Shown here: positions 6,635 to 13,665 of the stretch, in pieces
Position numbering within the stretch: the stretch's first letter is position 1
Layout: each line of letters opens with the position of its first letter
From: JACVRW01 sp035705985
Lineage (GTDB): Bacteria > Actinomycetota > Thermoleophilia > Solirubrobacterales > Thermoleophilaceae
Direction of reading: 5' to 3'
Assembly: GCA_035705985.1 (NCBI GenBank)
Contig: DASSVP010000168.1
Coordinates: forward strand, 1-25,070
Length of the DNA: 25,070 bases
Translations under genes and position numbers: made by a program
The notes under the pieces: model-generated
What the model was told of the DNA's origin: nothing
Databases searched by the model: none
The model's input: the letters and a program-made list of their open reading frames with translations, nothing else

Positions 6635-9133
6635 ATGCTGAGGTTCAGCGCGACCAGCTACTCGGTCGCCGAGAACGCAGGCACGTTCAACGTGACCGTC
6701 CAGCGCTCGGGCAACACGAACGTCCCGGCATCGGTCCAGTACTCGGACAACGGGACGGGGACCGCGGCCGGCGGAGGCGTGAACTACTCGTTCACCGGCG
6801 GCACGCTGAACTTCGCCGCCGGCGAGACCAGCAAGACCTTCCCGGTGACCATCGTCGACAACGGCACCGCGAACGCCCCGAACAAGACGATCGTCTTCCG
6901 GCTCGCCAACGCGACTCCGGGCGGCTCGCAGATCAAGACCACGACCACGACGTTGACGATCATCGACGACGAGGGCCCAGGGACGCTCGACTTCAGCACG
7001 AACGCCTACACCGTGCTCGAGGGGGCCGACCGCGCGACCGTCACCGTGAACCGCATCGGCGCGTCGAATCTGAGGGTCGCCGTGGACTACGCGACCCAGG
7101 CGTCGCTCACGGACCCCGCGAGCGCGATCTTCGACTACACGCCGATCAACCCGGCGCAGACCCTGACGTTCGAGCCCGGCGAGATGTCGAAGAGCTTCCA
7201 GGTCCAGATCGCGAACGACTCGGACGCCGAGTCCGCTGAGAGGGTCGGCCTCATCCTGTCGAACCCGGTCAACCTGAGTGGCGGTGCTGCGCCGCAGATC
7301 GGCCCGAACGCGCCGGCAGAGTTGACGATCAACGACGACGACGTGTCGACGTTCAACTTCAGCGCGTCGTCGTACCTGGTTAGCGAGAATGACCCAGCCG
7401 GCCGGGCGACGATCACCGTCAACCGCGCCGGCGCGACGAACGTCCCCGCCTCCGTCAACTACTCGACGAGCGACGGGACCGCCACCCTCGCCGGCTCGGA
7501 CTACACGAGCGCGGCCGGGACGCTCATCTTCGCGGCCGGCGAGACAACCAAGACGTTCAACGTCGACGTCGGCAACGACGGTACCGCCGAGGCCAACGAG
7601 ACGGTCAACCTGACGCTCACGAGTGGCGGGACGACGGTCGCGACATCCGTGCTCAGCATCGTCGACAACGACAACCCGAAGACGAGCATTCAGATCTCGA
7701 GCCCGAGCTACGACGTGAACGAGGCCGACGGCACGTCGACGGTCACCGTGACGCTGAGCCACGCCGTCGACGCCGACGTGACGGTCCACTACGCCACCAG
7801 CGATGGCACCGCGACCGCTGGCTCCGACTACACCGACACGCAGGGCACGCTGACGTTCACCGGGAACGTGAACAACGGCGGACCGGGCACCGGCGAGACC
7901 TCGAAGACGATCCAGATCCCGGTCATCCAGGATCCGGACGCCGAGGACCCGGAATCACTGACGCTCACCCTGTCGAACGCACTGCCTGGCACCTCGGCCA
8001 TCCTTGGCGCCCCGGGGACGGCGACGGTCACGATCGCCGACGACGACCCACCCGGCCTGATCGGCTTCAAGACGCTGCACTACGACGTCGACGAGGCCGA
8101 CGGCCAGGCAACCGTGACCGTCGAGCGACTCGACGGTGTCGGCGGCGCTGTATCGGTCGACTACGGGACGAGCGACGGTTCGGCCACGGAGAGCTCCGAC
8201 TACGAAGCAACCAGCGGCACGCTCCACTGGGCCGCCGGCGACAGCGGCGACAAGACCTTCACGGTCCCGGTGAGCTGGGATGGGCGCGCAGAGGGCTTCG
8301 AGACCGTCAACCTCGCGCTGACGAACCCCGGCGGCGGCTCCGAGCTTGGGGCGAACGCCGTGGCAACCATCGGCATCGGTGACGACGGCGCGAGCGGCGC
8401 GCTCGTGTTGAGCTCCGTCGCGTACAGCGTTGGCGAGGCAGACGGCTTGGCCACGGTCACCGTGACCCGCTCGGGCGGCAGCCTCGGCGGCCCGGTCGCG
8501 GTCGACTATGCGACCAGCGACGGCACGGCGACCGCGGGCTCCGATTACACCGCCGCGAGCGGGACGCTCGTGTTCGCTCCGGGCGAGGACACCAAGACCT
8601 TCACGGTTCCGGTGACGAGCGACGCGGGGCACGAAGGCGACGAGACGCTCCAGGTAGCTCTCTCCAATCCGAGCGGCGGCGCGAACGTCGGCTCGCCGGC
8701 CGGCGCCACCGTGACGATCATGGACGACGATGCGGCGCCCGCCGTCCCAGCGCCCGCGGGCCCGGCGCCCGCCGGCCCGGCGCCGGCGGCTTCCGACACC
8801 GCCGCGCCGAAGCTAACCCTCGCCGCGAAGCGCATCCAGCGTGCGCTCAGGAGGAAGCGGCTCCAGCTCACGGCTCGCTGCGACGAGCAGTGCAATCTCG
8901 TCGTCGTCGCGAGGGTGAGGCTCGGGACGAAGAAGATTGTCTTGGGCCGCGCGAAGGCGACCGCCGCTTCCGGCCGCACGGCCGCGATGAAGATCAAGCT
9001 CTCCAGAAAGGCCCTGGTCAAGCTGCGCAGGGCGATGAAGCGCGGAAAGGCAAGAGTGGTCTTCTCCGTCAGTGCCGCGGATGCCGCCGGCAACGGTGTC
9101 CGCGCATCGCGCAGGATCACCGCCAGGCGCTAG
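6635..9133 (+). CDS. Secreted/cell-surface protein with six Calx-beta domains and a basic C-terminal module
   Basis: Coordinates start at the first ATG, but a signal peptide precedes it in frame (6551-6622), so the true product is probably about 27 residues longer. Six Calx-beta domains follow in tandem, at residues about 3-112, 117-235, 240-346, 350-471, 475-584 and 588-699. Each opens with a Y.V.E.DG/G-type strand, has a D.ATA.GSDY turn and a GE..KTF strand, and closes with an acidic DDD or DND loop that normally binds calcium. A PAPAGPAPAGPAPA linker (705-718) leads to a roughly 105-residue Arg/Lys/Ala-rich module with two close cysteines (CDEQC, 749-753). I associate this module with secreted Thermoleophilia proteins. 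No enzyme domain or transmembrane anchor is seen. A role in adhesion or surface structure is inferred. The terminator follows directly. Confidence 0.88.
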   Translation: MLRFSATSYSVAENAGTFNVTVQRSGNTNVPASVQYSDNGTGTAAGGGVNYSFTGGTLNFAAGETSKTFPVTIVDNGTANAPNKTIVFRLANATPGGSQIKTTTTTLTIIDDEGPGTLDFSTNAYTVLEGADRATVTVNRIGASNLRVAVDYATQASLTDPASAIFDYTPINPAQTLTFEPGEMSKSFQVQIANDSDAESAERVGLILSNPVNLSGGAAPQIGPNAPAELTINDDDVSTFNFSASSYLVSENDPAGRATITVNRAGATNVPASVNYSTSDGTATLAGSDYTSAAGTLIFAAGETTKTFNVDVGNDGTAEANETVNLTLTSGGTTVATSVLSIVDNDNPKTSIQISSPSYDVNEADGTSTVTVTLSHAVDADVTVHYATSDGTATAGSDYTDTQGTLTFTGNVNNGGPGTGETSKTIQIPVIQDPDAEDPESLTLTLSNALPGTSAILGAPGTATVTIADDDPPGLIGFKTLHYDVDEADGQATVTVERLDGVGGAVSVDYGTSDGSATESSDYEATSGTLHWAAGDSGDKTFTVPVSWDGRAEGFETVNLALTNPGGGSELGANAVATIGIGDDGASGALVLSSVAYSVGEADGLATVTVTRSGGSLGGPVAVDYATSDGTATAGSDYTAASGTLVFAPGEDTKTFTVPVTSDAGHEGDETLQVALSNPSGGANVGSPAGATVTIMDDDAAPAVPAPAGPAPAGPAPAASDTAAPKLTLAAKRIQRALRRKRLQLTARCDEQCNLVVVARVRLGTKKIVLGRAKATAASGRTAAMKIKLSRKALVKLRRAMKRGKARVVFSVSAADAAGNGVRASRRITARR

Positions 9134-9156
9134 CCGCGAGTCATCGTGACCCGCGG
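9134..9156 (+). terminator. Hairpin terminator after the Calx-beta gene
   Basis: CCGCGAGTCA (9134-9143), loop TCG, then TGACCCGCGG (9147-9156): nine of ten pairs form, beginning at the base after the TAG stop. There is no clear T-run, as is common for actinobacterial terminators. Confidence 0.65.
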
Positions 9157-9338
9157 AGAGGCGAGCAGCGCTGATGGGCAGCGTCACTCGTTCGATGACT
9201 CGAACATTTCGACGTTCGCCCCACAGATGGCATCCAGGTATCGCTTAGCGCGATAGGCGGCGGTCCCCGCTACCGATCCAGTCCCGAGGCGTCGACGGCT
9301 TGCGCGAGCTACTGGTGCAAGGGCTCGGCGCTTGGGCG

Positions 9339-9344
9339 TACGCT
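9339..9344 (+). promoter_or_regulatory. -10 box of a probable leaderless promoter
   Basis: TACGCT fits TANNNT and ends exactly 6 nt before the GTG at 9351, so transcription would begin at the start codon. The same spacing recurs at three other genes in this window. No good -35 is seen. Confidence 0.5.
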
Positions 9345-9350
9345 CGCGGC

Positions 9351-9857
9351 GTGCGCAGATCTCACGCCGCATTCGGCAGCGTCCTGTTCCTCCTAGTGGC
9401 GCCCGGCGTGGTGGCCGGCCTCGTGCCGTGGCTGCTGACTGGCTGGCGGTCCTCGCATCCGGCGACCCCCGTCGTCGTACTCGGCTCGGCTCTGATCACT
9501 CTCGGCACTGGCGTCCTCCTGCATGCGTTCGGCCGCTTCGTCTTCGAGGGGCGTGGGACGCCGGCACCGACGGCGCCCACGTCGCGGCTCGTGGTCGGCG
9601 GGCTGTATCGCCATGTGCGCAATCCGATGTACCTCGCAGTCGGCGCAACAATCGTGGGCCAGGCGCTCGTTCTCGGACGCCCGCTCCTGCTCGCGTACGC
9701 GGCCTCGTTCGGGCTCGTCGTCGCCACATTCGTGTGGAGCTACGAAGAGCCGACGCTGAGCGCGCGCTACGGCGAGGAGTACGCTGCGTACCGGCGCGCC
9801 GTGCCGGCCTGGTGGCCTCGCCTGCGGCCTTGGACGCCCAAACCACGCCAACGCTGA
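9351..9857 (+). CDS. Isoprenylcysteine carboxyl methyltransferase (ICMT/PEMT)-family membrane protein
   Basis: The 168-aa membrane protein has about four hydrophobic spans: residues 9-30, 39-60, 92-108 and 111-130. The signature of the ICMT/phospholipid methyltransferase superfamily, GGLYRHVRNPMYLA (83-96), is followed by YEEPTLSARYGEEYAAYRRAVPAWWPR near the end, where the E and Y..Y residues form the SAM pocket. Bacterial members of this size methylate small or unknown substrates, and the substrate here is not evident. The frame extends to a TTG at 9300. I prefer the GTG at 9351 because the protein then begins just before the first membrane span and because a TANNNT box lies 6 nt upstream. 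It is a single gene between a terminator and minus-strand genes. Confidence 0.8.
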   Translation: MRRSHAAFGSVLFLLVAPGVVAGLVPWLLTGWRSSHPATPVVVLGSALITLGTGVLLHAFGRFVFEGRGTPAPTAPTSRLVVGGLYRHVRNPMYLAVGATIVGQALVLGRPLLLAYAASFGLVVATFVWSYEEPTLSARYGEEYAAYRRAVPAWWPRLRPWTPKPRQR

Positions 9858-10098
9858 ACTCAGGAACGGCCACCCGCCCGCCTGCCGCTTCGCGCGACGA
9901 GCAGTATGGGCACGTGCCAGCGACGTCCTCGCGGTGGAGAGCCGACCCGGGAGAATGGGCGGTGCCCGGCTCGACCGGGGCGCCCTCTTGCCTGCGAGGC
10001 ACGAGCGCGCCTGCCCGGACTCCAGCCAGTCGTCGTCCAAAGGAAGCGTTGGCGGGAACCTGCGCGGCCGCGCACATGGCGGCGCGTTCCCCATCCAG

Positions 10099-10443
10099 TT
10101 ACTCGATCCCCTCTATCTCGGCGTGCGCCGCGTCGAGGAACTCGGTCGCGCGGCGCGAGTACTCCTCCTCGTTGTTTCCGCCTCCGAAGAGGGCGTGGTC
10201 GGCCAGTCGTGACGCCGCCTGTCGGACGTCGGGCCCGGAAGCGACCAAGGCAACCTCGGCTTCGGCAGCTCGGACGATGCGGTCATCTGTCGCTGGGGCG
10301 TTGAAGTGCTCGTCCTCGACGCCACGTACGAACTTCACGTAGGTCTCCATAGGGCGATCGCGTGTCTCGGTTGCCCGCTCGTGCTCGAAACGGCGCTCTT
10401 GGCCTTCATTCGTCACAAATCCGCCTACCGCGGCTCCTCCCAC
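10099..10443 (-). CDS. Hypothetical helical protein, possibly with a frameshifted N-terminal membrane anchor
   Basis: I do not recognise the family with certainty. From the GTG at 10443 the 114-aa product starts with a short Gly/Ala/Val segment (GGAAVGGFV) and continues as a charged helical region, QERRFEHERATETRDRPMETY, resembling actinobacterial proteins that have one N-terminal membrane helix and a cytoplasmic coiled region. The expected upstream half of the helix (MLAAILGLLG) is found in the neighbouring frame, starting at GTG 10474, and one nucleotide out of phase. This suggests either a frameshift or a sequence error. The gene runs convergent to the upstream methyltransferase gene and downstream of DUF5995. 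Coding is likely, but function is unknown. Confidence 0.5.
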   Translation of the reverse strand: MGGAAVGGFVTNEGQERRFEHERATETRDRPMETYVKFVRGVEDEHFNAPATDDRIVRAAEAEVALVASGPDVRQAASRLADHALFGGGNNEEEYSRRATEFLDAAHAEIEGIE

Positions 10444-10506
10444 CGCCCAGAAGACCGAGTATCGCGGCCAACACCGGTATCTACCGCTCAGACACCCCCG
10501 CCGCTC

Positions 10507-11325
10507 CTACCTACCACCCCGCGGTGCGCCGAGGAGCCGCCGCGCCCCGCCCGGCAGCCATTCCTGGGCGCTTGACCAGCGTGCGAGCCCCAGAAGCGTC
10601 GGGGCGACCAGCCCACGCCCGGCGAATCCCACCATGCGGTCGAGTGCGAGCAGGTACGAAGCGCTGAGCTGGCGCTCCTCGCGCACGAGCCACAGCGTCT
10701 TGGCGTGGATCCATGCGGCGTCGCGCGCTCGGGCGACGCTGAACCCCGCCACGACGTCGTCGAGGCGCCCGAAGGCGCGGTCGATCACGCCGAGCAGCCT
10801 GGGCGCTAGCCAGGGCTTCACGCGCTCTTGGACGTCCTCGAGAATGGCGTTCAGGCGCACGTAGTCGCGGTGCTGCCGACTGCCGTCCTCGGGGGTGATA
10901 CCGAGCGCGAGGCAAGTGTCCCGGACGCCGATCGGGAGGTCGTAGTTGATGTGGGCGTTCATGCCCGCCAGTGCGAACTGGATCGGGGCCACGCGCCTGT
11001 CGAAGCGAGCGGCAAACAGTGGCGCCCACGCGCGTGAGGCGCCACTCGCAGGCGCCTGGGCGAAGTCGTCGACCGCCCGGAAGTAGGCGTTGCTGAAGAG
11101 GACGGCGAGCTGCTCGAGGAACACCGGATCCTCGAGCTCGCCGGCCGACAGCCGCCGAACGACTTCTCGGGTGACCTCGAGATAGAGCGCGTTGAAATAG
11201 CGGACGCCATCGCCCGGTGAGAACTGAGCGTCGAGCGCGACCATGTGGGATACCGCCTGCTCCAGTGTCGCAACCGGACGCTCAACCGAGGCGAGACCGG
11301 AAGCCGAGCCAGCCTGCTTGTTCAC
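10507..11325 (-). CDS. DUF5995 family protein
   Basis: This 272-aa protein contains the block NAHINYDLPIGV (about residues 122-133), which I recognise as the hallmark of DUF5995, together with the following DYVRLNAILE segment and an AWIHAKTLW block near residue 205. The family is common in Actinobacteria and appears as a soluble all-helical protein; conserved His and Asp residues in HINYDLP hint at metal binding, but no function is known to me. The GTG start at 11325 has a TATAGT box 6 nt upstream, which suggests a leaderless transcript. It is divergent from the PAS gene across a 119-nt intergenic region that carries both promoters. Confidence 0.82.
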   Translation of the reverse strand: MNKQAGSASGLASVERPVATLEQAVSHMVALDAQFSPGDGVRYFNALYLEVTREVVRRLSAGELEDPVFLEQLAVLFSNAYFRAVDDFAQAPASGASRAWAPLFAARFDRRVAPIQFALAGMNAHINYDLPIGVRDTCLALGITPEDGSRQHRDYVRLNAILEDVQERVKPWLAPRLLGVIDRAFGRLDDVVAGFSVARARDAAWIHAKTLWLVREERQLSASYLLALDRMVGFAGRGLVAPTLLGLARWSSAQEWLPGGARRLLGAPRGGR

Positions 11326-11331
11326 CGCTCG

Positions 11332-11337
11332 ACTATA
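11332..11337 (-). promoter_or_regulatory. -10 box of a probable leaderless promoter for the DUF5995 gene
   Basis: On the minus strand TATAGT (5 of 6 to TATAAT) ends exactly 6 nt before the GTG at 11325. No -35 match is seen at the normal distance. Confidence 0.55.
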
Positions 11338-11432
11338 AGCGAGTGCAACGTTCTCGGCCTGCTCGGCGCTCTGCGTTTGCTGCGATGCGGTCGGTGTCCG
11401 GGCTGCACGCGGACCGAGTTGCGGGAGCCGGT

Positions 11433-11438
11433 TACCGT
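11433..11438 (+). promoter_or_regulatory. -10 box of a probable leaderless promoter for the PAS/MBL pair
   Basis: TACCGT fits TANNNT and ends exactly 6 nt before the GTG at 11445, the same geometry as at 9339 and 11332. Confidence 0.45.
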
Positions 11439-11444
11439 ACGCGC

Positions 11445-11840
11445 GTGAGCGGCGAACAGCACCCAGTCGAGTTGATCATGGCGCGGGGGTTCATGGCGAA
11501 CCTGTCGACGCCCGCATTCCTCGTGGACCGCGAGGGGGTGTTGGTCTTCTACAACGAGGCGGCCGAGGAGATTCTGGGACTGAGATTCGAGGAGGCCGGC
11601 CCGATGCCGGCAGAGGAGTGGGTTGCGCGCTTCGAGCCGACCGGTCCCGACGGCGAATCCCTTCGCGTCGAGGAGCTTCCGCTTGGAATCGCGTTGCTTG
11701 AGGGCCGGCCGGCGCACGCGCCGCTGCGCGTCACGTCTGCCGCCGGGGGGATCGAGGAGATCCAGGCTACGGCCTTTCCCGTGCTTGGACGGGCCGGGCA
11801 GAGCGGAGCCATCGCGATCTTCTGGAGGAGGCCGCTCTGA
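11445..11840 (+). CDS. Stand-alone PAS-domain protein
   Basis: From the GTG at 11445 the protein is 131 aa; the frame is open further upstream (to 11217), but that part overlaps the DUF5995 gene and its promoter. An ATG at 11478 is an alternative start. A single PAS domain fills the protein: NLSTPAFLVDREGVLVFYNE (residues about 18-37), AAEEILGLRFEEAG, a region of helices near EELPLGIALLEGRPAH, and closing strands IQATAFPVLG and GAIAIFWRR. There is no kinase, cyclase or HTH domain attached, so it would work by binding a partner or ligand. The stop codon shares one base with the ATG of the metallo-beta-lactamase gene (TGATG), so the two are co-translated. I infer that the PAS protein senses a signal for, or binds to, that hydrolase. 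Confidence 0.8.
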   Translation: MSGEQHPVELIMARGFMANLSTPAFLVDREGVLVFYNEAAEEILGLRFEEAGPMPAEEWVARFEPTGPDGESLRVEELPLGIALLEGRPAHAPLRVTSAAGGIEEIQATAFPVLGRAGQSGAIAIFWRRPL

Positions 11841-12715
11841 TGCTGGTCGAACTCTGGGGCACACGAGGCTCCCTCCCGACTCCCGGGGCGAGCATGCTGC
11901 GCTACGGCGGAAACACTTCGTGCGTGCAGGTCACCCTGTCGGACGGAACCCAACTGGTACTCGATGCCGGCACAGGGATCCGAAATCTCCCGGCTGAGCT
12001 GGGAAGCGCGGGCGAGCCTGTCCACATTCTCCTCACCCACCTTCACCTGGACCACATCCAGGGTCTGCTGTTCTTCCCGCCCCTGTTTCGACCTGGCGTC
12101 GAGGTGACCCTGTGGGGACCGTCTGCTCCGGGCCTCTCCCTCGAGCGCCGCATCGGACGCTACCTCTCGGCTCCGTTGACGCCAGTCGAGATCCGCGAGC
12201 TGCCCTGCCATCTGGACTTCCGGAACTGCCCGAGCACGCGCTGGAATATCGGCCCCGCCCGGATCACCGCAGAGGCGGTCACGCACCGAGGGCCGACGCT
12301 CGGGTTCCGCATCGAGGACGGCGGGAACTCCCTGTGTTACCTGCCCGACCACGAGCCGGCAATCATCGGGGACATCGACGAGCTCGATGCCGAGTGGCTG
12401 TCGGGGTCGGCACTCGCCCAGGACGTCGATCTGCTGATCCACGACTGCCAGTACATGGATGTCGAGTACCCCGCTCACGTGGGCTGGGGTCACTCCTCAC
12501 TGACGCAGGCCCTGCAGTTCGCCCGCCGGGTGGGCGCCCGCCACACGCTGCTGTTCCATCACGACCCGCGGCATACGGATGATCAGCTCGACGCCATGCT
12601 CGATGAGGCGCGCACGCTGTGGACGACGGGCGGCGGCCAGGAGGGCGCCATCTCGATGGCGGCGGAAGGACTCCGTGTGACCGTCGGCGGGAGCAGCATG
12701 GCGATCAAGCCCTGA
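11840..12715 (+). CDS. MBL-fold metallo-hydrolase
   Basis: The 291-aa metallo-beta-lactamase-fold enzyme begins LWGTRGSLPTPG and RYGGNTSCV, typical of the branch related to RNase Z and cyclic-nucleotide phosphodiesterases. Metal ligands are seen in order: THLHLDH (His67, His69, Asp71, His72), His149 (VTHRGPTLGFR), Asp170 with His171 (CYLPDHE), His201-Asp202 (LLIHDCQY), His218 (GWGHSS) and His240/His241 (LFHHDP). The active site therefore looks intact. It is cytoplasmic with no signal peptide. It starts within the stop codon of the PAS gene, and the pair appears to be a two-gene operon ending at a hairpin (12772-12786). The substrate is unknown; a phosphodiester or small signalling molecule is plausible from the family. 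Confidence 0.9.
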   Translation: MLVELWGTRGSLPTPGASMLRYGGNTSCVQVTLSDGTQLVLDAGTGIRNLPAELGSAGEPVHILLTHLHLDHIQGLLFFPPLFRPGVEVTLWGPSAPGLSLERRIGRYLSAPLTPVEIRELPCHLDFRNCPSTRWNIGPARITAEAVTHRGPTLGFRIEDGGNSLCYLPDHEPAIIGDIDELDAEWLSGSALAQDVDLLIHDCQYMDVEYPAHVGWGHSSLTQALQFARRVGARHTLLFHHDPRHTDDQLDAMLDEARTLWTTGGGQEGAISMAAEGLRVTVGGSSMAIKP

Positions 12716-12771
12716 ACGGCTCGAACGGGCGCCTGCTTGAAGGCGCGAGCAGCTGTCGGAACGTCTACGGC

Positions 12772-12786
12772 GCGCCCGCAGGGCGC
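12772..12786. terminator. Convergent hairpin between the MBL and DUF4386 genes
   Basis: GCGCCC-GCA-GGGCGC is a perfect 6-bp stem with a 3-nt loop, lying between two convergent genes, so it could end both transcripts. There is no T-run. Confidence 0.45.
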
Positions 12787-12803
12787 AGGGAGCCGCCGTC
12801 CCC

Positions 12804-13526
12804 TCAGGCAAACCGAGCGTCGTCGAGTATCGGCGAGGGTCTGAACCCCTTGACGATCAGATAGATCGCAAACGCGGCCTCGAAGGCGGCCTCGGGGATC
12901 GAGAAGAGGGCGTGCAGGCCGTCCTGCTCGTAGGCGCCGAACAGGACCGCGATCGCCGACCCAAAGATCAGCGGGCCGCCGATGACGCCCAGCAGCGCGA
13001 GCCGTGGCGGCATCAATCCTGTGCGGTACATCATCCAGCCGAGCAGGATGCCGTTGACGCCCACGCAGAATCCCGGCCCGAGCAGGAAGGTCCAGTCGTG
13101 GATCGCGACCAGGGTCCGCCCGGCGATGTCGAGCGAGGGTCCGTTCGCGCCGATGGACGCGGCCAGGTCGTCGCCCAGGGTGACCACGGATAGCAGGCTG
13201 ATCGCGCCGACCCCGATGATCGTCGCCTCGATCGTGCGCGAGGCGACGTAGCTGAGCGAGAGCGTCTCGCTGTATCGCCGGAGGATCGGAAACATCACGA
13301 CGGCCGTGCCGACGTTGCCGATCATCAGGAAGATTTCGAGGAGGGCGCCCAGCTTGACCCGGGTGTCGTCGCCGGCGGCGAAGATGTAGTCCGTGTCGTT
13401 GAGAATCGAGTCGTAGAGAATGAGCGCGGCGGGGATGGACGTGAGAAACGTCAACGCCATGAGCCCGCCGGCGATACGAGCGGTTCTTCTCTGCTGCGGC
13501 GACTGCTCTGGCAGGGAAGTCGTCAT
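12804..13526 (-). CDS. DUF4386 domain-containing membrane protein
   Basis: This 240-aa protein begins with RRTARIAGGLMALTFLTSIPA, the first membrane helix pattern of DUF4386, and has about six spans: residues 16-38, 58-80, 98-117, 142-165, 171-195 and 205-225. The lumenal/outer loop after the first span, and RRYSETLSLSYVASRTIEA (82-100), which follows the second span, are typical of the family. The function of DUF4386 is not known; members often lie near stress or sigma/anti-sigma loci. The ATG at 13526 is preceded by the weak box TACAGG at 6 nt, which may be another leaderless start. The gene lies 139 nt downstream of the FAD reductase gene on the same strand, behind an inverted repeat, and is probably transcribed separately. 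Confidence 0.85.
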   Translation of the reverse strand: MTTSLPEQSPQQRRTARIAGGLMALTFLTSIPAALILYDSILNDTDYIFAAGDDTRVKLGALLEIFLMIGNVGTAVVMFPILRRYSETLSLSYVASRTIEATIIGVGAISLLSVVTLGDDLAASIGANGPSLDIAGRTLVAIHDWTFLLGPGFCVGVNGILLGWMMYRTGLMPPRLALLGVIGGPLIFGSAIAVLFGAYEQDGLHALFSIPEAAFEAAFAIYLIVKGFRPSPILDDARFA

Positions 13527-13577
13527 GCCCGTCCTGTACGTCAGCAGCAGCGGGATTCCTCTCCCTGCACGCGTGCG

Positions 13578-13608
13578 CTACCGCCCGCCGGGCCGCAACG
13601 AGCGGTAG
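13578..13608. repeat. Inverted repeat in the gap between the FAD reductase and DUF4386 genes
   Basis: CTACCGC (13578-13584) pairs with GCGGTAG (13602-13608), and the spacer itself contains GCCC-GCC-GGGC (13583-13593). It could be a terminator of the FAD reductase operon or an operator of the DUF4386 gene; sequence alone does not decide. Confidence 0.4.
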
Positions 13609-13665
13609 ACGCTCGCGGCTACTGCGCTCAGCCGCGGTCCGCTGCCTCCAAAGCTCTTCGCGTCC

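Noticed and set aside
6605..7789. 394-codon minus-strand frame with repeated VVDD/RAVGL-like segments
   Set aside because: The regularity mirrors the Calx-beta repeats on the plus strand; it is not an independent protein.
6635..8735. Internal DNA repeats as a CRISPR or minisatellite
   Set aside because: The similarity is protein-level (six Calx-beta domains of about 110 residues) with diverged DNA, so no array.
8749..8790. Short GC repeat near the end of the Calx-beta gene
   Set aside because: It encodes the PAPAG linker; codon-level repeat only, not a separate element.
9858..10098. Open frames on both strands between the ICMT-like and hypothetical genes
   Set aside because: No start with a ribosome site or leaderless box, no recognisable motif; the stretch is only 241 bases of likely non-coding DNA.
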